From contig FMBT01000513.1 of the NCBI GenBank assembly GCA_900095095.1, positions 1-64,000 on the forward strand: DNA of 64,000 bases, written 5' to 3'. The DNA is from Fragilariopsis cylindrus CCMP1102. Taxonomy: Eukaryota; Bacillariophyta; Bacillariophyceae; Bacillariales; Bacillariaceae. The position numbers and the translations under genes were made by a program. The notes below the pieces were generated by a model that worked only from the letters and a program-made list of their open reading frames with translations, was not told where the DNA came from and searched no databases. The stretch's first letter is position 1. Each line of letters begins with the position of its first letter. This document shows, piece by piece, positions 40,234 to 54,600 of the stretch.

Positions 40234-42088
40234 ACCGGAACTAACTGAAAACCCCCAATCTATGTTATGTTCCTCCCCCCTGAAACTTCTTTCCCTGGAC
40301 TCGATTAACTTTTAGAATAATGTAGGACATACGTATCACACACTTATATTAAAACAAATTCTACTACTATTACTACCACACTACAACACAAACGATATAC
40401 TGTACCCGTAGGTATGCATCCTGACTGAATAGCAAACATCCTTAGCTAGAACAAACTGAAGTATAGATGCTACAGTACTGTAAGCCCTTATATTAATGGA
40501 AGCGAGTATAGCTGCTTTAAAAAAAAACGATTTACAAAACATGTCTAATCCCAAAAACAGAGCGAAAATTCGTTAAATGATGCAATTTAAGCTGAAGCCA
40601 ATAGTATTAAGTAATAATTATATAAGTTTAATCCCAGGGACAAAACGAAAACAAATACGTCGTACCATGACAAAGAGTGACGGAGCTAAGCAATTATCAT
40701 TAAATGATTAGAAGAATGGTTTCCCTTTAAACAGCATACAAACAATATATCTTTTAAAAAAACGTCATCTTAGCGATAAAAACGTTATTTCAACCATTTA
40801 TGCCGATAAAGTGACCGTTGAATGTCATATGAGAAACCGGTTTAACCGCATGCGCTTTTGTGGAACCCTTCTACTTAAAGAGCAATCTAGGATGTGTCAG
40901 AAAGTGCACGCGTTTAATAACCTGTTTCTAATCCTATTTTATTGAATTCTACTGTATTGAAAAAGTGACAGTTAGATTTGTAAATATTCTAGCGAAAATA
41001 CTGTAAGCATTCGGTTTATAAATGAATGTGATGCGGAGGTGATCCTACGTGAGTGGAGACTCTACAATAGACTGATAGATGATTCATTCAGCTTATGAGC
41101 TGAATGGTTCAGCTCATGGCATATTATGATTCATTCGACTTTTTGCTAGATCCTGTATTGCCTGGCCCTTCGATGAGGTATTCACTTGTATTCGAACGAT
41201 TGGGGTCTAAATTAAATAATATTGATTTAAATTAAGCATATGATGATGAAGATGATGATGAAGAGACGTTTGGCTGTTGTTTTTGTTTTTGTTGCTGTTG
41301 TTGCTGTTGTTGTTGAGTAATGTAATTAAAGGTAAATTTAAAAATAATTCCTTTAATTACTGTTAATACATTTCTCCTTCTTCTTCTTTTTCTTCTTCTT
41401 ACAAGATGAGACAGCTGCTGGTCATCATCATCGTGTCAGCATCATGTCACCTTATGTCATCAAACAAAGTTCCACAAAAATCCTTATAAGATTGAAAGCT
41501 GTGAATGCCATACTGCATACATTACTTACTTAACATACAATTTCAAGAAGTCATTAATTTACTAACTGTTGTCCCTTCCTTTCGCCGTGTCGAAGAAAAA
41601 AAATGGCTTCAGACGCTGAAAAGGAAAGAAAACAAGCAAAATATTGTGGAGCGATACGGATTCGACATGGATTCGACATGGATTCGACATGGATTCGATA
41701 TGGATTCGATATAGAATCGATTCAGAATCGATTCAGAATCGATTCGGATTGAAACAAACCATCACTCAAATTTTAAATGAATGATAAGAGAATAAATATA
41801 AAATAATATAGTATAACTAACGTCTTAACACTTTATTGATTGATTATGAAAACATGTATTTGATTGTGTTCTTTCTTGAACCATACGTTCCACCCGTACA
41901 TTAACATACGTACATGAACAAAAACCTCATTCATCGGTGTGCAGGAAATATCAATAGCACTTTTCACAGCATCTTTTTTCTTTTTCTTTATAGTATCACT
42001 GCAGTTTGGTGTGTATGTACAGGAAGTTTTTCTTGTATTTGTATTGATATACATTCTGTTCTTTTGTTGTTTTCTCTTGATAACTTTT
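40234..42088. other. Convergent intergenic region
   Basis: About 1.85 kb. The first 300 bp are duplicated-locus 3' flank. GTTGTT and CTTCTT triplet runs lie at 41270-41400. A 27-codon frame at 41406-41489 begins with a signal-like stretch (MRQLLVIIIVSAS) but is too short to call. An 11-12 bp GGATTCGACAT array lies at 41657-41742. Confidence 0.45.
41657..41742. repeat. Short tandem array of ATGGATTCGAC units
   Basis: About five units of an 11-12 bp GGATTCGACAT/GGATTCGATAT word, followed by three GAATCGATTCA units, so the array changes repeat type along its length. Confidence 0.85.
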
Positions 42089-45000
42089 TTATTGTTGTTG
42101 ACATTGATCTCGTAACGTCGAAATATGATGGTTCCATCCAGCCTGATCGTACCAAGGAACAAAGTTGGAATAGATTTCTTCTCCCTGTGATATCGTACGA
42201 GAACTTATCATAGATTCTGGTTGATGTGAATTCCTAGTAAAAGAAGGATTAAACACCAATTCTTTTGGCAAACCGTTCTCCATCGTCATCATCTTTTTTA
42301 AATTATTATTACCATTCTTCTGGTAGGATCTGGCAACTCGTAACAATAATTGACCGTCATCTCCTCCATCCATTTCTTCGTCAACAAGAACGTCTGGAAT
42401 AGAATCCGGATCGGTCGTTATTTCGGTTTGAGACGACTGGGAACTACCGGTGTTAAAATTTCCATTACATCCGTGTTTTAGGAAAGAAAGTAATCCACTA
42501 TCAACACCGTATGTGGTATGGATGTCTCCCTGTTAATGTTATCAAATTTATCGAATGTTGAACAAAACAAAACAAAAATAGTTATTAGATCAAGTACATG
42601 AAATAGAAAAAGAGAGAAAAATTCCAATAATAATGATAGACAATAAATATGGACGGTGCTTTGGAATTTCATTGTTATAACTTACCCGTCTTGGTATGGA
42701 CAAACCTTCTCTATCACCGGAAACAAATTCCTTTACCGGATTGATAATGGTGCTAAGGGCATCGTTGCTACTGCTACTACTCCTATCAACAATCGATGAC
42801 GTTGCGGGAGCAACCCGTACGTCATGAATCGATTGTTCTAACATTAGATACGAATTTTCTGGTATTGTTACTCGAGAAACTAAACTGTTGCTGTTGTTAT
42901 TGTTATTGTTGTTTACCATAAAATTAGCAGCATTAAAATTTGGAATTTCTGGATCGAATCCTGATGGTTCATAATACGGCCGTTCTTTGCTGGTTTTGTA
43001 GTCAGCATAACCGTAGGGTGTATGATGGTCTTTATTATTGATGTCTGTAACACAACCATACGGTTGAGGATCACGTAAGCAATATATAACCTGTGCCGCC
43101 TTGGATGGGTACCGATACGTTGCCATTGTCGGTCCATCAAATACATCAAACAAACTATTCATTTCACCTCCTTCTTCATCTCCATCTCGTGGTGTTCGTC
43201 GGATGGATCGTTTATGGATTTCTAAATCAATTTGTGCCTCATTCATTAACCAGCGTTCACGGATCGAATCATCTTTAAATGCAGCATAAAAAGACCAGAT
43301 ACCATCAAATCCAGCACGGGGTTCATCGTATTGCATCACAACTTCAAACCCTTGATTGATCAATCCACTTTCATATTGTGCACGTTGATAATTGAAATTA
43401 CCTGGGTATGTTTCTGATATATCACCAACGCTTACAGCCTCTCCGACTTGTGTTAATAGTACACCATTATCTGTTAAGGAATTGTACAATGAATTCATAA
43501 ATGGACCATCTCCATATAATGCCTCAACAAAGTCAACAGCATTTTGTGGGTCCCTAGTAGTTTGAGTAAAGAGGGAGAGGAAAACGGAACGGATGGGAAT
43601 ACAAATTGTGTGTGTGTAAGAGGATTTGAACGAAAACCACCAAAATACAATAAAAAGAATAAGACAAAGGAAAGATAAACAAACGAATACTTACAATGCA
43701 TCTAATATAACCACATCAAATAATTCTTCGGTATTAAATAAGATATTGTGTTCCTGTTGACTTTCATTAGAATACCGATCACGGAACCATTGAAGGGCAT
43801 CTAAATGATACATTTCTACACGTGGATCGTCCATACAATATCTAATAGATCCATCACCAAACATCGAACAATCATTCCATTCTTCTAAATATATTTTCGA
43901 CACATCCACAATAATGGGATCAATTTCAACCATAATTACTTTTTCGACAGTCGAATGTTTTAATGTTTCACGCAATGTCGCACATTCACCACCACCTACA
44001 ATAGCAATCCGTTTGGGATTGGGATGTGCAAACATAGCCGGTTGGACTAATGCTTCATGATACGCCGCTAATCCTTGTCTGGTACTTTGTATCACCCCAT
44101 CTAAGTATAATAGACGATCGGGTTGAAAAAATTGTTGATTCGATGGTTTTTCCATATACTCACGTATGTTTTTATCGCCATTATTATAAGATTCCATCCA
44201 ACCCAGTGTCGAAAAATCATCTTCACCATCGACAATATCAATTTGTTGAAAATTAGATTGGATCGAAACAACCCGATTTTTCCACGTAATTAACGAACCC
44301 ATTTCACCAATTAAATCCGCATCATTTAAATTCAAGGGTAAAAAACCACGTAATTTTTCTATCTTCCATCGATAACGATACGGATCTTGATTATATTTCG
44401 ATAAAGATTCAAATAAACCGAGTTGTGTGGAATGTGTGACATCCTCAATGGAACCTGGAATATTATTAGGTATAATCTGATCACTCACAGTGGGATATAA
44501 TATTTTGGCCATGGAGGAGATACAGGTCAACAGTATCCCATCCTCAATTTCGTCATCCTCATCATCCTCATCATCCTCATCATCCTCATCAATATCTTCT
44601 TCTTCTTCTGTAGCTACTTGTCGTGATGGACCAATAAAGAAATCCGCCATCAGTTTTTTTTGATAGGGCCATAATGTTAAGGAAATGTGACCTCGTCCAT
44701 CTCGTAACATCCCTACTATATTCAATGTTTTATTTTTATTAATATTCTTTTCTTTTTTCCTAATCTTAGAGGAATCATGAACGAAATATCCATATAATTC
44801 AATGGTACTTTGACATTCATCTGATGCTTCTATTAAGTCAGTTAATAATTCTGTCACAATTTCTTCACCATTATTTTCAAAATCATATTCTGCATCATCT
44901 GCATCATCTGCATCAGTATCATTCTCAAAATAGTCAATATCATAGGCATTAATAAAAAATTGTATTATTTTTCCAACCCCTTGAAATATTGGATTCCCGT

Positions 45001-45556
45001 ATTCATCATAAATGATTTCATCTTCGTCATCATCATCATCATCTTCATCGACTTCATCATCTTCATTATCATCGTCTTCATCTTCGTCATCCGGTTTGAG
45101 TTTTACGAATTTAAATTCAATTTTATTATTCTTTTCAAGAAATGATGATGAAGCAGCATCGTCGTCATCGTCGCATTGAGGAGCGTCTTCGGTTGTCGTC
45201 ATTATTTCTTCAGTACTAGGACTATTATTCATGACTGTTGTGACGACGAAATTCGAATATTTCATTCCCGCTAATAATCCAACAAAGATTGCTAATAGAA
45301 TTGATATAATAGTTGTTACTAGAGAAACATTTTTTCTTTTTCTATTTTTTGGAGTATCATCTTTCGTTAGCCCTGTTGTCGACGATGATGGGTGACTTCT
45401 ATCGGTACTATCAGTTGTTCCACTCGTACCGGATGTGTCACTATCATTGTCATTATCAATAGTACTGTTCTTCATCTTGATATCTAATGACGATGTTATA
45501 GGTGACTGCTGCTGGGGTGATGATGATCTTGATGATGACGATGATGATGATTCCAT
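42089..45556 (-). CDS. Membrane spermidine-synthase-like/SET-like fusion
   Basis: Three exons: 45556-43695, 43553-42686 and 42529-42089, with GTAAGT donors and TAG/CAG acceptors; phases agree; 1056 residues. A Ser/Asp-rich head and one hydrophobic segment (about 78-98, VTTIISILLAIFVGLLAGM) suggest a type II membrane protein. Acidic poly-D/E runs follow. Residues about 513-760 match the polyamine-synthase (spermidine/spermine synthase) fold: RIAIVGGGECATLRE, MVEIDP, DDPRVEMYHLDALQWF, VVILDALDPQNAV at the first junction, then GVLLTQVG. The last third resembles a SET-like domain: VSRVTIPENSYLMLEQSIHD, LKHGCNGNFNTG, and SRTISQGEEIYSNFVPWYD near the end. Canonical spermidine synthases are about 300 residues, so both extensions are unusual. 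Substrate and orientation in the membrane are unknown; the key acidic residues of the synthase motifs are present. Confidence 0.85.
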
Positions 45557-48542
45557 AATATTTATTTATTTTGTTTTTTAGTTACGCTAGCTGAGCGAGA
45601 GATAAGAGCTGCCTGTCTTATTTTATTGACCTTTACTTTTGCTTGTTTGTTTCTTCCTTCCTTCCTTCCTTCCTTCCTTTCAATCAATCTAGAGTGAGAG
45701 AGAGAGAGAGGTGCTGAAGCGTGACGTAACGCAACTACTTTTTAAGTACAGTATTTAAAAGTGTTTGAGAGAGAGAATCTTGTCGAGTCGAGTCGGTTTT
45801 GTTGGTTGCTTTGTAAGTGTGCTTCACTTAGGAGAGGACAATTTATTCTATCTTTTTTGTTAGCGTGTGTCTCATTGTTTAATTTTCAAACAAGGCGTGT
45901 GTCTTATTGTTTAATTTTATTTTATTTGGTTGAGCATTTAAATATTCCGATGAAAAGCACACAAAAAGCGCCAATTTTTTGTTGGTTGACACAATATATT
46001 AACGCATGCTTGTTATCATCGCCGATCGTGCCAATGCTATGTTATCGGCGTATTCACTCTACCGTACTTCAAGTACTTAGGTGGTAAATTTAATGAAAAA
46101 AATGTTTGAAACGGACGAAATAACGCGCAGCATAAGTAAAAGTGTGCTCATAAGTAAACCAAGCAAATCCACTAAGTACGTACTAAGAAGGAAAAAATAA
46201 CAACGATGAAAATTGCTTACATCACAACTACTACTTTGTACGTAACGTGAACTTGGACTAATTTAAATACAGCAAAGCAATTTAGATTCGAGTGAAATAT
46301 AACGTTTACTAACAGCATTATTATTAAATTTTGTAATTACTGTAAGTTACGTGTAAAATAAAAATTAGTAATACAGCCATGACGTCTAACATTATTTACT
46401 TATGTACTAAAGCCTTTGTTTCTTACAATCTTCGCTTTGTATGTACCTTTTTCAAGAGAAGTTCAAGCGCTGTAGTAGATTGGTAACTACGTAGTTAAAC
46501 ACTTGTTACTTATTATCTCCTAAGTAAGTTCTTATTGGCGACGACGTAAGTTAACACGTGTCCCCTTGATTCGAACAAGAAATTCGATCATGTGAAGGTT
46601 TTCAAGCCTGAACCATCGCGTAAACAAAATGATGTGCGAAAAAAGAGTTCATGAAAGAACAATACGTAGTACAGTACAGGACGTACTAGTGGTACAATCA
46701 GCATTTTTATCAACCAAGAACAACAATACTAGGTAATGCGGTGCATCAGTGTTAGTTCAGAGAAGGATGCCTACTACTAACTAAGTAGCACAACAGCATG
46801 AGACATTGATAAAATATTATCATGTCAGGCACAAAGGAAAAACTGTGTACTGTATGTACAGTAGTAAATAATTAATTAATTGTATAGAGTAGTAGTATAT
46901 ATATAACTTGTTATTTAAAAGCTGCCGCGCTGCTCCTCACCGTCTTAGAAAGACAGGTAGGACAACAGCCGGCCAATAGTAGTACTTCCATCCAAAGCAA
47001 AACAAACTAAGTACATGAAATCAAATCGCATATTGAATAGTATCTGCATGGTTTTGTGATCATTGTTATTCACAATCCACACTTCTTGCTGGTTGGGCAG
47101 ACTGTGTCTTCAAATCAAATCTTGCATTTTTCATTTGTTGGTTTTTTTTCTTCTTGTTTTGTTCTAGCCATCCCATTTTTCCCTCATAAAGAATTTTTGC
47201 CCCCCCCCCTCTCTCTATCTCACTCTCTTATCTATTTATCTATATATCTATCTATCTCTGGATGGATTGATGATTAGCATAGTGAAGGGACTGTTTCAAT
47301 ATTTCCATCTTCCATCCATGTCTGGGGAAGAAGAAGAAGGAAAGTACCATGTGTATAATAAATACTTCCATCTCAGCTGATTTTGAATTCAAATCAGTTT
47401 GCTTCCATACCAATACAATCAGTTGTGACTGTATAGTCACTATTATTTCACCAAACAACACAATGATGGAAGAAGAAGTAGCAGCTCAGTGCAGTGTAGA
47501 TTGATTGAGTTAGTAGTGTGGGTTGTGAAAATAGATCTTATAATTAGTTGCCAGCTAAGATGGAGATGACTTTGCAAGCATATTATGGGAGCTGTTTTGT
47601 TTTGTGTTCTAACTAAGATTCAAGTTTTGAATCATCAGAAGATGTGGTTTGTGTGGTTATGTATGTGGTGGAGCAGAATACAGTTTGGATTTGGATTTGA
47701 ATTTGAATTTGAATCTAAATTAGTGATTGACACATGGTGCTGCTGGTTGTGCGGCTTTTGTTTACCTGAATAATGATAGATTATTTGTATAGCAATTGGT
47801 AGACACTTCCTACTGAATTAGTTATTAGTTAGAAAGCAAGCTCATTGACATTTGCTGATCTAATCCATGTTGCAGCACCTTTTAGTCCTTCATTACTGTT
47901 TGACTGGTAGGGGCATCCTTTGTCCTGAGAGATGGTTGTGATAATTATTTACTTCATAGTGAAGGGACTGTATATCAATTACTGTATGAGGTTGTGGAAT
48001 CGAAAAATTGAAAATGACTTTACTTAATTTAATTATTTATGTTTTATGTTATGTACTTATGTGTCCTATAATTTGGGTCAGATGCCCCGTACTAACTGGC
48101 ATATGTAGAAGACTTCGCTTTTGGACTTTTGGACTTTTTACAACAAGACACACGATAACAACGCATTCCTACTGTATGTACGCGCACCTCATTGACACCA
48201 ATTAACCACCATAATAAGAAAAGCAAAAATCTCTTGTGTATCGCAGTCCAGGCACAAAGAAGAAAGCACGATAGGACTCTGTACCAGGTACGACTACGAT
48301 ACATATTATTTCATACAGTATTGAAATCAAATCTTGTATCGCAATCCATTTTCATTCCTCTACTGAACTGGTACTTGAACAAAGCAACACTCGATCTGCC
48401 TTGCACAACGTCGTGAGGAGACTTGTATGTTTGTTTACACTATCATATTCTACTGTACGACATATAAATAACTGAGCGAAATAAGAAAGAAAGAAAGGAA
48501 GGAAGGAAGGAAGGAAGACAAAGAAGGAAAAAAGAAAGAAAA

Positions 48543-48590
<48 letters not shown>

Positions 48591-48631
48591 AAAAGAAAGG
48601 AAAGAAAAGGAAAAATAAATAACTGTCTAAA
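45557..48631. other. Long divergent intergenic region
   Basis: About 3.1 kb between two divergent genes, with no supported gene. It contains a CCTT run (about 45655-45680), many short palindromic GTAC/TACTGTA words (45745, 46339, 46676, 46848, 47984, 48172), a C9 run near 47201 and a long GGAA/GA purine tract (48485-48600) directly before the protease start codon. Confidence 0.5.
48485..48600. repeat. Purine-only GAAA/GGAA/GA tract
   Basis: Over 100 bp almost wholly of G and A on the plus strand, as GGAAG, GAAA and (GA)n runs. It ends about 30 bp before the protease start codon, so it likely lies in the promoter or 5' leader. Confidence 0.9.
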
Positions 48632-51600
48632 ATGCTGCAACAACAACAACGGCAACATCGTCGTCAACGTCGTCGTCGACAACACCACCACCACCTACTG
48701 TCATCACTGCCGTTGTCAATGGTAATGCTACTACTAATATCAATAACGCTACTACTAGTATCAATACAAATACAATCTGCAACTGCACAAGGTGATGGTA
48801 TTGATTATACATGTAATCCAAGACTAGATTATTCAGATGATAATTTATGTCCAACAATACAAGATGGTAAATGTGATGATCCAAGTTTTGGTGGACAAGA
48901 AGAATTATGTAGAAATCAAGATTGTATTGATTGTAATATTCAATGTAAGTAGTTACATGTGTTTACGTTTGTGTCTATGTGTAGTTTGTATTTAGTAGTA
49001 GTTTGTCATGAGAGAAAAGGGAGAGAGAATGGAAACGAAGGCAGGCAAGAGGGGAAAGGCACAAACACACACACACACACACCGAGTTTTAATACAGAAC
49101 GAACGAGAGAGCAGGCGCTTATATTATCTGCCCGCTCATATTGAATGAGAAAATATCAAAAACACAATAACCGAAATGAAGCAAAGCAAAAACAATGTAA
49201 AAAGTGAAGAGAGAAGTCGGGTTTTTTTTCCCTACAAGTAGAATAGAATGGATTTTGAGGGGTGGGTGGGTGGGTGGGTGGGATGGGATTGGAGAAATAG
49301 AAATAACTCTCCGTCTGGTCTCTCGCTCGCCGCTATCTCTCCCATTTCATTATTCTTGTTGAGAGGATTACAGAATAGAATTGAACAAAATAGAATAGAA
49401 TAGAACAGATCGGAGGAATGTGTGGTGATCGGAGGAGGGAGAAATAGAAATAACTTCCGTCTATATCTCTCTCTCCCCCATTATTGTTGTTGGGGGGAGC
49501 ACAGAATAGAACAGATCGGACGAAGTTGTTGTGTTGTGCTCTTGATAGAGAAAATCTCTCTCTCTCTACCTTCCTATTCTTTTGTTGCCTTTTCATTCAT
49601 TCATTCATTCGTTCGTTCGTTCGTTCGCTTAAAAACCAAATTCTAATCTCTCTCTCTCTCCGAGACTTAAAAGACTAACTCTTTCTCTCTCTCACTCATT
49701 CACTCACTACACACACACACTTTTCATCTCCCTCATACTCAACACACAGGTCAAAAATTTGATACAGATTGTTATGGATGTTTAAATGCAAAAGGATGTT
49801 ATTATTGTCCCGAAGATGGTACATGTGAAAATTTTGATGAATATTCATCCACTAATAAAGATCGACAATGTACTACGCCCAATGATTATTATTCGATGAT
49901 CAAAGGCGGGAATAGTCCAGACGAATGTATCTCGGAGGATGCTTATTATAAAGATCCATTATGGGATGGTAATGAATGGGTCTATAATCTAATTAATGTG
50001 GAAAAAGTATGGTCGAAATATAATTTAGAAGGTACAGGTATCGTTATACGTATTAATGATGATGGTGTAGATGTAAACAATCAAGAATTTGATGGTCGAT
50101 TTGATTTAGTAGAAAATTCATGTATTCAATATTTACCACTGTCACAAAATCAAGATTTAGATGGGCATGGTACAGCAGTGGCAGGAATTGCAGTAGGCAA
50201 TTCTGATAATAATTTATGTTCTGCTGGTATTGCCTCCAAATCCAAATTTAGTTCTTGTAATTTTTTTGCAAAAAATGTACCATATTCATCATTAGCCTAT
50301 AAATTAAATACATTTGATATATCCCAAAATTCCATTGGTATGCCGTAAGTTTATTCATTTTAAGTTTATATAAGATTATTATACCGTTTCGTTAAGAAAA
50401 ACAAAAAGTTTATAACAAATCGCAACATTCACTCACTCACACATTTCTATCTATCTCTCTCTCTCTCACTCACTTTCGTTTCCTACCATATAATATACAT
50501 TTAGTGCATGCAGTGATGCTGGTTTTGGTACTGGTGCAAATGAAGACCAAAATGAGAATGATGATCCAAATAATAGTATTGTTGATCCAACACGTATTTA
50601 TGAACAATGTCCATTTACATATAGTGAAGAAAAAGAAGAAGGTAAAGAAAAATATAAAAATCCATGTGATATATGTGGTGATACATTTTTAGTTGATGAA
50701 CCATTAAGTATCGAATGTGAAAATTCAATTGCCTATCATTGTAAAGAATATTATAAATTAGATGAAGATGCATGTCGAGATTTTCCTGAAATTATTATTG
50801 GTGGTTCTTGTGATTATAATAAATTACCACAAAGTGCAGTCCAAGCAATAGAATTAGGGATTAAAAATGGTCGGAATGGGAAAGGTACTATATTTGTATT
50901 TGCATCAGGGAATGATTTTATTAAAGGTGATGATGTTAATTTTAGTGGTTGGACTAATTCCAGATTTACTATTACCGTTGGTGCGATAGGTAAGAATAAA
51001 TTACACGCGGATTATTCAACAGAGGGTTCTGCATTAATTGTGGTTGCACCTGGTGGTGGTAATAAAGATGTTGGTCATTTAATGACAACAGGACTGGGTG
51101 TTGACACGTGTGCTGATTCTGGGCAAGGTACATCATTTGCAACTCCTGTTGTTTCTGGTGTTATTGCATTAATGTTAGAAGCACGGTCTGAATTATCATG
51201 GAGAGATGTAAGTCTAAGATATTTGTTTTGTTTTTGTTTGTTTGTGTCTCTTGTCTTTGTCCTTACTACTGTATTTTGATGTGTGCATATTATCGATTCG
51301 ATTCAATTCGATTCGAGTTTTTTTGCTTCACTAACTTATATGCATTCCTTCTTTCCTTCTACGAACGAAACCAAACACAAACACAATCAAAAACAACAAC
51401 AAACAACAAATACAACAAACAGGTACAAGGTATAATAGCAAAAACATCGCAACGTGTTGTGAATGATCCATTAGATGATTCTGTTGTTATAAATGGTGCT
51501 GGATATTGGCATTCACGTTGGTATGGATTTGGTATTATTGATGCATTAGCAGCAGTTGAGGCTGCATTAGAATGGGAATTATATACAGAAGAAGAACATG

Positions 51601-54600
51601 TTATTGGCATGTCAAAGGAAGAAAATGTTATATTAAATGATGATCCTAATTCAAAAGATAATATATATACATCCACAATTAAAGTAACAGCAGAAGATTC
51701 TGCACAAGATTTTATATCAGAATCAACTGTCGTGTTATTAGATTTAAAACATTATAATCGTGGTGATTTAGAAATTATATTAACGAGTCCAAGTGGTACA
51801 GAAAGTTTACTCCATACAGGTAATACACCTGAAAATACACAACTAAAGAAATCAGAACGGTGGAAGTTAATGTCTGTACGTAATACCGGTGAAAGTCCAA
51901 TCGGTGTTTGGTCATTAAGTGTTCGTGATCTAGTGGATCGTAGTAATAATCCAAATATTATTGATGAAAATATCTTCCGTCAATGGAAATTGATTGTTTA
52001 TGGTCGATCAATATCAACATCTGCAAATAATGGTGTTGGTGGCGATATGGAACCGGAAGAAGAAGAAAGAGGCAATCAATTTTGTCTCGATCAAAAAAGT
52101 GGCACAACATCAGTATATGATTGTAGTATAACATCTGATGGGAATACTTCATGTCCAGCTGGTACTGTTTTATCATTCGGAGAAGAAAGTCGTACAGTCG
52201 ATGCAAATATAGTTTGTCCACTTGATATTACATTAGAACAAAATATTGATTATGCAGTTGCATCCCAAAAAGGTTTATGTGGATGTGACTTATCATTATA
52301 TGATACCAATTGTGATGAAATCACGTATGATGAAGAATTAAATTGTGACTGTTCCGTTTGTCCTACCGGATCGAAATTACTTACTGCATATAGTTGTAAT
52401 AAACCGATTGTCGATGAATGTCTATCCTTTGATTGTGATGGGAAATGTAATGGATCTACACCATTTTTAGAAATTACTTTCCCTCCTACGAAATCTCCAA
52501 CTGATGCACCTACGACTACGAAGGTACCGACAGTCAGTCCAACTTTAAATCCAAGTAAAGCACCAAAAACTACGGAACCACCCACTGTATCACCAACGAA
52601 GCAGGATGTACTAATTATCAATCCAGATCCTACGAGTTCACCAACAAAAAATACTGATATAATTAAATCTCAAGATGAAGAATTAGAGGAACAACAACCA
52701 AAACCACCAAGTGGACAACCTGTAGGACAACCCGTGATGGAACCCCTCGCTCCACCTACAGGGGAACAATTTGTTGGAGACGATGAGGACGAGGACGAAG
52801 ACGTCAACAACAATGACAGTAACAATGATAACAGTAACAATAACGAAAACCAGCCTATTGGAGAACCCATAATGCAACCCGTCGCTCCACCTACCCCGGG
52901 TATCGGCGGGGAGGATGAAGAAGAAGAAGAACAGCCAGAACTATTATTAACATGTGCAACAATTGAAAATGTATCATGTGAAAAAGCATTCTCTATAGAT
53001 TCTAATACTATTATGGAGGGGAATATTACTAAATGTCCACCAGTGGTAGAGGTAGAAGGAACGTGTCTATCAGGACTTGAAACTGTCGGGGGATGGTACG
53101 AGATGGTTGGCAATGGGAATATTTACACATTATCTGCGTGTTCTATGGATCCATCTAAAAGCGTTGGCATTAACGTTTTCACTGCTGGAGACAACAATAA
53201 TGCTGATGACGATAAATGTTCTGATTTAATTTGTATCGAGAACCAATCACGACAAGTTGCAGATTGTGGTAGTGGAGATGATGGTAGCATTAATAATGGG
53301 TATAAAATATCCTGGGTTTCCGAATCGAAAAAAACGTATCATGTGTTTGTATCGGGATTACCAATCGGTGTCGGCAGTAGTAGCAGCAGTAGCAGTAGTA
53401 GTAGCAGCAGCAGCAGCAGCAGCAGCAGTCGTCGCAACTTAGAATCAAATCAAGACGATTACGATTATGAATTAAAGTTTTCAGAAGAAGAGATTCCCCT
53501 CAATACTGAATGTAAGCTTTCGTTTCCTGTTCCATTCAAAGAACCAGTCGAAGGAAAGACCGTAGGTGATGATTCTATTGCTACGGTTTATGATACCTGC
53601 AAGGAAACAAAAAGGTCAGGTGTATGGTATACATTTTCGGATGGCGAACCTAAAGATGGAATCCTTGTTTATCAAGCCAATACATGTAGTACTGAAACTA
53701 ATTTCAACAACGAGATTAGTGTATATAGAGGTAATGATTGTGATTCATTAGAATGTGTCAACATCGACGTCATGCCATGTCAAAAGACTGGCGAGTACGG
53801 TGGAATAGCATATTGGACGACTAGTATAAAAGAAAAATTCCATATTTTTGTCCATGGAGTAGAAAATAATAGTAATAGTAATAATGTCGATGCTGGTGAT
53901 TTTAGTATGGATATAAGTTATGCAGATCGAAGAGGAAATGACCAGTGTGGTACCGCTATTCCAATCAATGTCAATCAAGATGAATTAACGGGATCTACCG
54001 ATGGTAACAAGCCCGATATGGCTTCTATTAGCGGATCATCGTGTGGAATAGGTGGTGCTGGTGCATGGGTAAGTTAATGTTATGCATTGTATTCAATGAC
54101 ATATATATATATATATATATATCCTTGTATTATTTTCATTTGTAGACTATTATCTGAATATTGTCATGTACGTCATCCTCACCTAATTTTCTTTCCTTCA
54201 ATCTCATTGTTTTGAAAGTACCGGGTAACTGGAAATGGTTCTACATTCCAAGCAACGACTTGTTCTGATAAGACTGATAGTCAAACTTCGATGTATGTAT
54301 ATGCTGGGCAGTGTGGAAGTCTCACCTGTATCGATTACGAAGGTGGTAATGAGGTACTATGTTCGGATCCGAATGAGGCAGATAAAGCATCTACCGTCAA
54401 CTTCAAGACACAAGAAGGAATCGATTACTATATCCTTGTGACCGGTCGTAGAGGAAGGACAGGAAATTTTGGATTAAAACTATACGAAGTTGAAACATCC
54501 CCCAATAATGAATGCAAACAGGCAGAGCTCTTGAATCTAGATAAGCCTGCTGTTCAAGGATCGACCCTACAAGCGACCGTTGATTTTCTTCCCGACGCAA

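Larger units (their letters stand above)
38686..40545 (+). repeat. Locus duplication, copy 2 (with ShKT protein C)
   Basis: Partner of 30397-32145 in the same orientation. It matches upstream DNA, gene and about 300 bp of 3' flank with small insertions and deletions. It is the more complete copy of the gene. Confidence 0.85.

Noticed and set aside
41406-41489. 27-codon frame with a signal-like start (MRQLLVIIIVSAS)
   Set aside because: Too short and without any downstream exon I could join; chance hydrophobicity in ATC/GTC-rich DNA is as likely.
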